DNA of 11,463 nt from Hyphomicrobiaceae bacterium UBA4118 (lineage in GTDB: Bacteria; Pseudomonadota; Alphaproteobacteria; Rhizobiales; Methyloligellaceae), in contig DFXC01000203.1 in assembly GCA_002383105.1 (NCBI GenBank), positions 254 through 11,716 of the forward strand, in the 5' to 3' direction. The notes beneath the pieces were generated by a model, which ran no database searches, had not been told where the DNA came from, and saw nothing but the letters and a program-made list of their open reading frames with translations. Shown piece by piece: positions 1 through 6,629 of this stretch. The number at the start of each line of letters is the position of its first letter. Position 1 is the stretch's first letter. The position numbers were made by a program, and so were the translations under genes.

Positions 1-16
1 TGTGTATAAGAGACAG
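1..16. other. Residual Tn5/Nextera mosaic-end adapter (not genomic)
   Basis: The first 16 bases, TGTGTATAAGAGACAG, equal the last 16 bases of the 19-base Tn5 mosaic end used in Nextera tagmentation libraries (AGATGTGTATAAGAGACAG). They lie exactly at the left edge, as expected of untrimmed adapter at a contig end. They also carry an in-frame TAA (7-9) that would falsely seem to end the upstream reading frame of the first gene. The genomic sequence should be taken to begin at base 17. Confidence 0.95.
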
Positions 17-18
17 AT

Positions 19-1416
19 CCAAGGGCGGGCCTTGTCTTGGCTTCCTTCAGCCTGGCTTCGCTTGCCGTCGCCATTGCGGTGGACGGGGCCTATGCGTCAG
101 AGCAGGTCAGCGAATTCAAGCTTGCCAATGGCCTCACGGTCGTGGTCATCCCGGACCATCGCGCTCCGGTCGTGACCCAGATGATCTGGTACAAGGTGGG
201 CGGCGCCGACGAGCCGCCGGGCGTCTCCGGCATCGCCCATTTCCTCGAGCATCTGATGTTCAAGGGCACGGACAAGATCCCGAGCGGCCAGTTTTCCAAG
301 ATCGTCGCCAAGAACGGCGGCGAGGACAACGCCTTCACCAATCACGACGTCACCGCCTATTTCCAGCGCGTGGCCAAGGACCGCCTCCCTCTCGTGATGT
401 CCATGGAGGCCGACCGCATGGTCAATCTGCGCCTAACCGAGGAGGACGTGGCGACCGAGCGGGATGTCATCCTCGAAGAGCGCCGCTCTCGCGTCGACAA
501 CGATCCCGGCAGCATTCTGCAGGAGCAGATGATGGCCGCGCTCTATGAGAACCACCCCTACGGCATCCCCATCATCGGCTGGGAGCACGAAATCAAGGCG
601 CTCAACCGCGAGGATGCGCTCTCCTACTACAAGCGCTTCTACGCGCCGAACAATGCCGTCCTGATCGTCGCCGGCGACGTCGAGCCGGACGGGGTCAAGA
701 CGCTCGCCGAAGAGAACTTCGGCAAGATCAAGCCGAACGCCTCGCTGAACGGCCGGGTGCGGCCGCAGGAGCCCGAGCATTTCGCCCCGGTGAAGGTGAC
801 GCTCGAGGACCCGCGCGCCGGGCGCACCACGGTGCAGCGTTTCTACCTCGTCCCGAGCTATGCTTCGGCGGCGCCCGGCGAGGCCGAGGCCCTCGACCTC
901 CTGATGCGGGTCGCAGCCTCGGGCTCCATCAGCAAGCTCTATAAGCGGCTCGTGATCGAGGACAAGACGGCGGCGAGCGCCGGCGGCTGGTACTCCGATT
1001 CGGGCCTCGATTCCGGCAGGCTCGGCTTCTACGCTATTGCCGCCGAGAAGGTCTCTGCCGAGGCGCTCGAGAAGGCGATCGACGGGGTGATCGAAAATCT
1101 GCGCGAGAACGGCGTCACCCAAGCGGAGCTCGACCGCGCGCGCGCCTCCTATATCGCCGAGTTCGTCTACACCTCCGACAGCCAGTCGCGCATGGCCCGC
1201 CAATATGGCTGGCGTCTCGCCACCGGCATGAGCGTCGAGGACGTCGAGGACTGGCCCGAGCGGCTCAAGAAGGTGACCGTCGAGGACATACGCAATGTCG
1301 CGCGGAAATATCTGATCGACAAGAACTCGGTCACCGGCTATCTGCTGCCGTCCCCTGAAATTACCAGCAGCATTGGTGAGAAGCCGGCCCATGCGCCAGG
1401 TAAAGGCAAGTCCTAG
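19..1416 (+). CDS. M16 family zinc metallopeptidase, catalytic subunit (5' partial)
   Basis: Secreted pitrilysin-type (M16B) zinc peptidase that probably cleaves peptides in the periplasm. The frame is open from the adapter to the stop. The first possible start inside it is a TTG at 37, but that start would leave a signal peptide with no basic n-region, while the codons just before it read PRAGLV. The true start therefore probably lies left of the window. Numbering from the TTG at 37: hydrophobic signal with a likely cut after AYA (about residue 20); inverted zinc motif HFLEH (H68, E71, H72); E148 in the ERDVILEE stretch as third zinc ligand, 76 residues after H72 as in mitochondrial processing peptidase; and E141 seven residues before it. 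The C-terminal half (about 210-440) is the inactive M16 domain and lacks the Arg/Tyr substrate pair. That pair is in the next gene, 5 bp downstream, so the two products are likely partners. Confidence 0.93.
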   Translation, partial: PRAGLVLASFSLASLAVAIAVDGAYASEQVSEFKLANGLTVVVIPDHRAPVVTQMIWYKVGGADEPPGVSGIAHFLEHLMFKGTDKIPSGQFSKIVAKNGGEDNAFTNHDVTAYFQRVAKDRLPLVMSMEADRMVNLRLTEEDVATERDVILEERRSRVDNDPGSILQEQMMAALYENHPYGIPIIGWEHEIKALNREDALSYYKRFYAPNNAVLIVAGDVEPDGVKTLAEENFGKIKPNASLNGRVRPQEPEHFAPVKVTLEDPRAGRTTVQRFYLVPSYASAAPGEAEALDLLMRVAASGSISKLYKRLVIEDKTAASAGGWYSDSGLDSGRLGFYAIAAEKVSAEALEKAIDGVIENLRENGVTQAELDRARASYIAEFVYTSDSQSRMARQYGWRLATGMSVEDVEDWPERLKKVTVEDIRNVARKYLIDKNSVTGYLLPSPEITSSIGEKPAHAPGKGKS

Positions 1417-1421
1417 CCGCC

Positions 1422-2789
1422 ATGACGCTTCGCTCCTGGCTCCCGCCCTCGGTGTTGTGGCACGGCTCGGGGCTGGCGGCGGCGGCGCTCATCCTCACCG
1501 CCGCTCCGGCGCCCCAGGCTAGCGGCATGAAGATCGAGCGCGTCACGAGCCCCGGCGGCATCGAGGCCTGGCTGGTCGAGAGTCATGACAACCCTCTGAT
1601 TGCCATCCGCTTCGCCTTCCGCGGCGGCGCCTCCCAGGACGACAAGGACAGAGAAGGCCTCGCCTATTTCGTCTCGGCCATGATGGACGAGGGCGCCGGC
1701 GATCTCGATTCCATAGGCTTCCAGGAGCGTGCCCAAAGCCTCGCCATGCGCATGGACTTCGACGCCGGGCGCGACGTCATGCTCGGCAATCTCCAGACGC
1801 TCACCGCCAACAAGGACGAGGTGTTCGGCCTGGCGCGGCTGGCGCTGACCAAGCCCCGTTTCGATGAGGATGCGGTCGAGCGCGTGCGCGCCCAGATCCT
1901 GGCAGGCCTGAAATTCGACGAGAACGACCCCGAGACGGTGGCCTCGCTCGCTTGGGACCGGCTGGCCTTTCAGAACCATCCTTATGGGCGCCCCATCAAG
2001 GGCACCATGGCCTCGATCGCCGCCATCTCCAGCGCTGACCTCAAGAACTACGTGAGCCGCGTCTTCGCCCGCGACAAGCTGGTGATCTCGGTGGTCGGCG
2101 ACATCGACGCCGAGACGCTTGGGCGCGCGCTCGACCAGGTCTTCGGCGATCTGCCGCTCCATTCCGAGCTCGCGCCGGTGGCCGACGCCAATCCACCACT
2201 CGGGCCGACGCGTGAGATCATCGAGATGGACGTGCCGCAATCGGTGGCGCAGTTCGGCCATCGCGGCATTGCGCGGAAGGACCAGGACTTCATCCCAGCC
2301 TATGTGCTCAACTATATCATCGGCGGGGGCGGCTTCTCTTCGCGGCTGATGGAGGAGGTGCGCGAGAAGCGCGGGCTCGCCTACTCGGTCTACTCCAACC
2401 TCTATCCTTACGAGCACGGCGCGGTCTTCGTCGGCAGCGTGGCGACCAAGAACGAAGCGGTCGGCCAGTCGCTTGACGTGATCGAAGCCGAGCTCCGACG
2501 GCTTGCCGAGAACGGCCCGACCGCCGAGGAGCTCGAAAGCGCCAAGAGCTATCTCACCGGGGCCTATGCGCTCCGCTTCGAGTCCTCCTCGAGCATCGCC
2601 AGCCAACTCCTGTGGATCCAAATCGAGGATCTCGGCATTGATTATGTGAACCGGCGGAACCCGCTGATTGAAGCGGTGACCCTTGCCGATATCAGCCGCG
2701 TGGCCAAGCGCCTATTCGAGGCCGACCGCCTCATCACCACCATCGTCGGCAAGCCGGTGGCGGCGAAGTCCAAGGAAGGCCCGGGCTAG
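1422..2789 (+). CDS. M16 family peptidase-like protein, non-catalytic partner subunit
   Basis: Second M16B protein of 455 residues. The ATG at 1422 gives a signal peptide: basic MTLR, then a hydrophobic run around residues 18-30, with a likely cut near PQASG. At the place of the HxxEH zinc motif it reads GLAYFVSAMMDEG (79-91), so the two His and the Glu are replaced by Tyr82, Ala86 and Ser85 and it cannot bind zinc in the usual way. It does carry the substrate-binding pair of the family, R314 and Y321 in REKRGLAY, spaced by seven as in insulin-degrading enzyme (R824/Y831). It starts 5 bp after the catalytic M16 gene and has no clear ribosome site of its own, which suggests translational coupling. 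The pair resembles known zinc-subunit plus R/Y-subunit heterodimers such as those of Sphingomonas sp. A1. The substrate is unknown. Confidence 0.9.
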   Translation: MTLRSWLPPSVLWHGSGLAAAALILTAAPAPQASGMKIERVTSPGGIEAWLVESHDNPLIAIRFAFRGGASQDDKDREGLAYFVSAMMDEGAGDLDSIGFQERAQSLAMRMDFDAGRDVMLGNLQTLTANKDEVFGLARLALTKPRFDEDAVERVRAQILAGLKFDENDPETVASLAWDRLAFQNHPYGRPIKGTMASIAAISSADLKNYVSRVFARDKLVISVVGDIDAETLGRALDQVFGDLPLHSELAPVADANPPLGPTREIIEMDVPQSVAQFGHRGIARKDQDFIPAYVLNYIIGGGGFSSRLMEEVREKRGLAYSVYSNLYPYEHGAVFVGSVATKNEAVGQSLDVIEAELRRLAENGPTAEELESAKSYLTGAYALRFESSSSIASQLLWIQIEDLGIDYVNRRNPLIEAVTLADISRVAKRLFEADRLITTIVGKPVAAKSKEGPG

Positions 2790-2837
2790 AGCCTGATCCG
2801 GAAACGTGGGAACCGGTTTTCCGATAGGATCATGCTC
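2789..2837. repeat. Dispersed intergenic palindrome of the Hyphomicrobiales type
   Basis: An imperfect 49-base inverted repeat begins on the last base of the preceding stop codon. The outer arms GAGCCTGATCC and GGATCATGCTC pair with one mismatch. The next inner arms CGGAAA and TTTCCG also pair, around a core containing ACCGGTT. From memory, near-identical elements (GAGCATGATCC ... GGATCATGCTC) recur between genes in Bradyrhizobium, Methylobacterium and relatives. It fills half of the only sizeable gap in the window (2790-2888). The rest of that gap, 2838-2888, shows only the pgi ribosome site. The bases after the hairpin on the + strand are A, not T, so it is not an intrinsic terminator. Confidence 0.7.
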
Positions 2838-2874
2838 AAAAAAAGCGCTGTCGCCCGCAATTGACGTTCCGGGC

Positions 2875-2880
2875 GCGGAG
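2875..2880 (+). promoter_or_regulatory. Ribosome binding site of pgi
   Basis: GCGGAG lies 8 bases before the ATG at 2889. It supports that start over later in-frame ATG codons. No convincing -35/-10 promoter pair was found in the gap. Confidence 0.5.
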
Positions 2881-2888
2881 ATCGGTCC

Positions 2889-4280
2889 ATGCCACTGTCG
2901 CAATCCGTGCAAGGCTGCTTCGATACGACGATCGGCAGCTTGGGGCTGAGCGCCGCGTCTTTCGGCAAATATCTTGAGGCGCTCGAGCCCCGGCTCGACT
3001 CTCTGCGCGAGGCCTACGCCAAGGGAACGCTTCCCCTGTTGCGCGTGCCAGGATGGCGGGACGACATCGGGCCGGCCCGTGACGCCCTGGCTCGGCTCAC
3101 CAAAGGCGCTCGCACCCTCGTCTTTTTCGGCACCGGAGGATCGAGCCTCGGCGGCCAGACGCTAGCGCAAGCAGGCGGCTGGGCCATCCCCGGCGACGAC
3201 AAGCATGGCAGCGAGGCGCACCCACGCACCCGCTTCTACGACAATCTCGACGCCCGCACGCTCGACCTTGCGCTGGCGAGCCTAGACATCAAGACCACGC
3301 GCTTCGTGGTGATCTCGAAGTCCGGCAACACGCCCGAGACGCTGGTGCAGATCATCGCCGCCATCGAGGCCGTGCGGAAAGAGGGGCTAGCCGACCGTGT
3401 TCCCGAGCTGTTCCTTGCGCTTACCGAGCCCAAGGCGCCGGCCGTGAGCAACGGCCTCCGCGCGCTGTGCCAGGCGTTTTCCATTCCCGTGCTCGACCAC
3501 GATCCTGGCATTGGCGGCCGCTTCTCCGGCCTCACCAATGTCGGACTCCTCCCGGCGCTCGCCCGCGGCCTCGATGTCGAGGCACTGCGCGAGGGCGCCC
3601 AGGGCGTGGTCGAGGCCATGCTCAAGGCCCGCAATTCCGGCGATTTCGCTCCAGCCATCGGCGCCACTGTCGCTATTGGCCTTGCCAAGGAGTGCGGCGT
3701 CCGCGTCACGGTGATGCTCCCTTATAGCGATCGCCTCTCCCGTTTCGCCGCCTGGTATGCGCAGCTCTGGGGCGAGAGCCTCGGCAAGAAGGGCGAGGGC
3801 ACAACCCCGGTCGCGGCCCTCGGCCCCGTGGACCAGCACAGCCAGCTTCAGCTCTATCTCGACGGCGCGCCGCAGCATCTCATCACCGTCATCCGGGAGA
3901 ACTGCGCAGGCCGAGGCCCTCGTATCGCGCCCGATCTCGCCAAGGTCGCGGGTGCCGAGTATCTCGCGAGCCATACCGCCGGAGACCTCGTGGCAGCCCA
4001 GCAACGCGCTATTCCCGAGGCGCTGATTGCCGCCGGCCGGCCGGTCCGCACCATCGACCTCGACACGCTCGATGAGCGGGCTCTTGGCGCGCTGATGATG
4101 CATTTCATGCTTGAGACCATTCTGGCGGGGCATCTCTTAGGCGTCGACCCATTCGACCAGCCGGCGGTAGAATCGGGTAAAGTGCTGACCCGCCGGTATC
4201 TCTCCGGCGAGCAGACTGGGGCAAGCGATGGCCATACGTCAGCTGCCGCCGAACCTCGTCAACCGCATCGCGGCCGGTGA
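2889..4280 (+). CDS. pgi: Glucose-6-phosphate isomerase, short form
   Basis: Interconverts glucose 6-phosphate and fructose 6-phosphate in the cytosol (glycolysis, gluconeogenesis, entry to the pentose phosphate and Entner-Doudoroff routes). It has 463 residues against about 550 in E. coli, close to the compact forms of Bacillus. In order: GTGGSSLGGQ (81-90), phosphate-binding SKSGNTPET (143-151), GGRFSGL with R211, the catalytic base E296 in QLWGESLGK, the ring-opening H317 in VDQHSQLQ, and the C-terminal FDQPAVESGK with K431. Every expected catalytic residue is present, so the enzyme should be active. The last 18 codons lie inside the start of mutL (53-bp overlap) and encode a low-complexity tail rich in Ala, Gly, His and Arg, with no family motif. 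The tail is probably dispensable, or the frame was extended by loss of an earlier stop. Confidence 0.94.
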   Translation: MPLSQSVQGCFDTTIGSLGLSAASFGKYLEALEPRLDSLREAYAKGTLPLLRVPGWRDDIGPARDALARLTKGARTLVFFGTGGSSLGGQTLAQAGGWAIPGDDKHGSEAHPRTRFYDNLDARTLDLALASLDIKTTRFVVISKSGNTPETLVQIIAAIEAVRKEGLADRVPELFLALTEPKAPAVSNGLRALCQAFSIPVLDHDPGIGGRFSGLTNVGLLPALARGLDVEALREGAQGVVEAMLKARNSGDFAPAIGATVAIGLAKECGVRVTVMLPYSDRLSRFAAWYAQLWGESLGKKGEGTTPVAALGPVDQHSQLQLYLDGAPQHLITVIRENCAGRGPRIAPDLAKVAGAEYLASHTAGDLVAAQQRAIPEALIAAGRPVRTIDLDTLDERALGALMMHFMLETILAGHLLGVDPFDQPAVESGKVLTRRYLSGEQTGASDGHTSAAAEPRQPHRGR

Positions 4281-6060
4281 GGTCGTCGAGCGGCCTGCCA
4301 GCGTCGTCAAGGAGCTGATCGAGAACGCGATCGACGCCGGCGCGCGCCGCATCGATATCGTTGCGAGCGCCGGTGGGCTCGGACTCATCTGCGTCGCCGA
4401 CGACGGCGTCGGCATGGGCGCGTCCGATCTCGCTTTGGCGATCGAGCGCCACGCCACCTCGAAACTCGACAACGACGATCTGTCGAGCATCCTGACGCTC
4501 GGCTTCCGCGGCGAGGCGCTGCCCTCGATTGGCGCCGTCGCCAGGCTCTCGATCCAAAGCCGCGCGCTTGGCGCCGCCGAGGCTTACGAGATCGCCGTCG
4601 ATGGCGGGCGGAAGTCCCCCCTCAAGCCTGCCGCTCTTGCCGCCGGTACACGGGTCGAGGTGCGCGACCTCTTCTATGCGACGCCGGCGCGGCTGAAATT
4701 CATGAAGTCCGAGCGCGTCGAGACGGCCGCGATCGCCGACATCGTGAAGCGTCTGGCGCTCGCCCAGCCGGAGATCGCCTTTAGCCTCGCCAACGGTGAG
4801 CGTACCACGTTGCGGCTCGAGGCCTGCCCGCCCGGGCTGATCGATCATGCGCTGGCGCGTCTTGGGCGCATTTTCGGCGAGGATTTCGTCAAGGATGCGC
4901 TACCCGTGCGCGCCTCGCGCGGCGAGATGGAAGTTCAGGGCTTCGCCGGGCTCCCGACGCTGCATCGGCCGAACGGTCTCCAGCTCTTTCTCATCGTCAA
5001 TGGCCGTCCTGTGCGCGACAAGCTGCTTGCGGGCACCGTGCGCGCCGCCTATGGCGACCTCGTGCCACACGGCCGCTATCCCATGCTCGCTCTCTTCTTG
5101 ACGGTGCCGCCGCAAGAGGTCGACGTGAACGTCCATCCCGCCAAGACCGAGCTCAGGTTCCGTGACGCCAACGCCGTCCGCTCGCTCTTGATCGGCGCGC
5201 TCAGGGATGCGCTCGGCGCCGCCGGCCACCGTGCCACCGCCTCCCTCTCGCAGGCAGCGCTTGCGCGTATGGTGCGGCCTTCCGATGGCCCCATGGCGCC
5301 TCAGGGCTACATGGCGCCTCAGGGCTACAACCCTCAATACGCCCCGTCGTCCGGCGGGGGAGCGCGGTCGTTCGGCTTTGCCGATCGGGGCCAGGCGCCG
5401 CTTCACCCACTGGCCGAGCCGAGTGGCGACACGCGCGGGACGGTGGCGCACGGCGATGCGCTGGAGGGGAGCTACCCGCTCGGCGCGGCGCGTGCGCAAG
5501 TTCAGGACACCTTCATCATCGCCGAGACGGAAGACGCCCTGGTCATCGTCGACCAGCACGCGGCCCACGAGCGCCTCGTCTATGAACGGCTGAAGCGCGC
5601 CTTTGCAAATGGCGGCATCTCCCGGCAGCTCCTCCTCATCCCCGAGGTGGTTGAGCTTGACGGCGAAGCGGCTGCGAGCCTTTGCGCTGCCGCGCCGGAG
5701 CTTGAGCGCCTCGGTCTCGTGGTCGAGCCTTTCGGCGCTTCTGCCGTGCTCGTGCGCGAGGTGCCCTCTCTGCTCGGCACCTGCAACACCGAGGGCCTGC
5801 TTGCCGACCTTGCCGATGCGCTCGCCGCGGAGGAGGAGGGTGATGGCAGCCGCCTTCTTGCCGGCCGGCTCGATCAGGCGCTCTCCACCATGGCCTGCCA
5901 CGGCAGCGTGCGCGCAGGGCGCAGGCTCACGCCCGAAGAGATGAACGCGCTGTTGCGCGACATGGAGCGGACGTCCTTCACCGGCCAGTGCAACCACGGC
6001 CGCCCTACCTATATCGAGCTCAAGCTCGCCGATATCGAGAAGCTGTTCTCCCGCCGTTGA
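4228..6060 (+). CDS. mutL: DNA mismatch repair protein MutL, endonuclease type
   Basis: Couples MutS mismatch recognition to strand cutting and repair. The start at 4228 gives MAIRQLPPNLVNRIAAGEVV, the canonical MutL N-terminus, so it is secure despite overlapping pgi. The GHKL ATPase domain spans about 1-330: ELIENAIDAGA (29-39), DDGVGM (58-63), TSKL (77-80), GFRGEAL (92-98), ATPARLKF (151-158). A Pro/Gly-rich linker (about 331-425) holds a perfect duplication of MAPQGY. The C-terminal domain carries the nuclease motif DQHA(x)2E(x)4E (442-453), ACHGSVRAG (556-564) and CNHGRPT (588-594), typical of MutL in organisms without MutH. QLLLIP (467-472) matches the beta-clamp-binding motif of E. coli MutL (QPLLIP). 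The total of 610 residues is normal. The 3' end overlaps the convergent gene at 6020-6559 by 41 bp. Confidence 0.96.
   Translation: MAIRQLPPNLVNRIAAGEVVERPASVVKELIENAIDAGARRIDIVASAGGLGLICVADDGVGMGASDLALAIERHATSKLDNDDLSSILTLGFRGEALPSIGAVARLSIQSRALGAAEAYEIAVDGGRKSPLKPAALAAGTRVEVRDLFYATPARLKFMKSERVETAAIADIVKRLALAQPEIAFSLANGERTTLRLEACPPGLIDHALARLGRIFGEDFVKDALPVRASRGEMEVQGFAGLPTLHRPNGLQLFLIVNGRPVRDKLLAGTVRAAYGDLVPHGRYPMLALFLTVPPQEVDVNVHPAKTELRFRDANAVRSLLIGALRDALGAAGHRATASLSQAALARMVRPSDGPMAPQGYMAPQGYNPQYAPSSGGGARSFGFADRGQAPLHPLAEPSGDTRGTVAHGDALEGSYPLGAARAQVQDTFIIAETEDALVIVDQHAAHERLVYERLKRAFANGGISRQLLLIPEVVELDGEAAASLCAAAPELERLGLVVEPFGASAVLVREVPSLLGTCNTEGLLADLADALAAEEEGDGSRLLAGRLDQALSTMACHGSVRAGRRLTPEEMNALLRDMERTSFTGQCNHGRPTYIELKLADIEKLFSRR
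5293..5328 (+). repeat. Perfect 18-bp tandem duplication in the mutL linker
   Basis: Two identical in-frame copies of ATGGCGCCTCAGGGCTAC (5293-5310 and 5311-5328) encode MAPQGY twice, residues 356-367 of MutL. The copies have no base difference, which suggests a recent slippage event. The repeat sits in the flexible linker between the ATPase and endonuclease domains, where length changes are tolerated. Confidence 0.9.
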
Positions 6061-6559
6061 GCAGCTCCACCTTCTCCGTTTCCCGATGCTCGGTGACGCA
6101 AGCGGCAAGGGCCGCGATCGCGTCTTTGGTGCCGGTCAATTTGAAGCTGACCTTGGCGCTCTCGGCGGTGATGGTGAGCACCTTGCCCTGGCGGAGCGCG
6201 TCGAGTACGGGGTCCGAGTTCTCGAGTGGGATGACGATGCCGTGCACGTCGACCACCTTGGCGACGGCCGGGATCGGGGCTCGCGCATCGATGCGGAGCA
6301 AAACCGCCTCGGTCGTCCCCAGCTCAAAATCGAGACTATCGTCGGCGAGCACCAGGCCCCAATCGAAATCCTTGCTGATGACGAAGCCGAGCAGCACGCC
6401 GTTCTCCGACTGCGCCGTCATGGTGCAGTCGCGGAACTTGCCGTCCCCGTCATAGTTGGCGTCGCCCGTCCACACCCCCGATGTGAAGCCGACCTGTTGC
6501 GCCCCCGAAGCAAGCACCGCCATGAGCAACGGGGCAAAGAGCAGGGCTCTTACGGTCAT
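6020..6559 (-). CDS. Small secreted protein of unknown function
   Basis: 179 residues from the ATG at 6557-6559, preceded on the minus strand by a good ribosome site (AGGGAAG, 5 bases before). An upstream in-frame start at 6670 would overlap rsmD and add 37 residues ahead of the signal peptide, so it was not used. The N-terminus MTVRALLFAPLLMAVLASGA is a signal peptide (cut near residue 20). The mature part is short and looks beta-rich, with a Trp30-Thr-Gly start, FRDCTM (C45), an aromatic FDW at 65-67 and LAACV (C154). The two cysteines could form a disulfide in the periplasm. It resembles secreted hypothetical proteins I recall from Hyphomicrobiales, for which I know no function. It lies downstream of rsmD on the same strand, but a hairpin separates them. 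Its last 13 codons, stop included, overlap the 3' end of mutL on the opposite strand. Confidence 0.75.
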   Translation of the reverse strand: MTVRALLFAPLLMAVLASGAQQVGFTSGVWTGDANYDGDGKFRDCTMTAQSENGVLLGFVISKDFDWGLVLADDSLDFELGTTEAVLLRIDARAPIPAVAKVVDVHGIVIPLENSDPVLDALRQGKVLTITAESAKVSFKLTGTKDAIAALAACVTEHRETEKVELLNGGRTASRYRRA

Positions 6560-6573
6560 GGCACTTCCCTGGA
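6560..6573 (-). promoter_or_regulatory. Ribosome binding site deciding the start of the secreted protein
   Basis: Read on the minus strand, AGGGAAG lies 5 bases before the ATG at 6557-6559. It is the best purine-rich site near any candidate start of this gene and coincides with the start of the signal peptide. Confidence 0.55.
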
Positions 6574-6593
6574 CGGCGGCAGCATTTAAGCAC

Positions 6594-6613
6594 AACCCGG
6601 GGATCGCCGGGTT
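6594..6613 (-). terminator. Hairpin between rsmD and the secreted-protein gene
   Basis: AACCCGG (6594-6600) and CCGGGTT (6607-6613) form a perfect 7-bp stem with a 6-base loop. The hairpin falls in the 70-bp gap after the rsmD stop (6630). On the minus strand the bases that follow are GTGCTTAAAT, without a clear T run, so it is only a weak candidate for an intrinsic terminator or attenuator. Confidence 0.3.
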
Positions 6614-6629
6614 AAGGTCGAATTCCTCT

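Noticed and set aside
433..1392. Long antisense open frame of 319 codons inside the first M16 gene
   Set aside because: It mirrors a well-supported gene in high-GC DNA. The product is Arg/Gly/Ala/Asp-rich with no motif, signal peptide or ribosome site.
1413..2621. Antisense open frame of 402 codons across the second M16 gene
   Set aside because: Shadow frame from GC-rich codon bias. The composition is dominated by His, Arg, Gly and Val with no recognisable domain, and the sense strand encodes clear M16 motifs.
2789..2844. Palindrome plus A run as an intrinsic terminator
   Set aside because: On the + strand the hairpin is followed by A, not T. On the - strand the T run comes before the hairpin, not after it.
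2861..2866. TTGACG as a -35 promoter element before pgi
   Set aside because: A -10 box at normal spacing would fall on the pgi start codon, where no TATAAT-like sequence exists.
4900..6108. Antisense open frame of 402 codons across mutL
   Set aside because: Shadow of a gene with complete family motifs. The antisense product is a low-complexity Arg/Ala/Gly-rich sequence.
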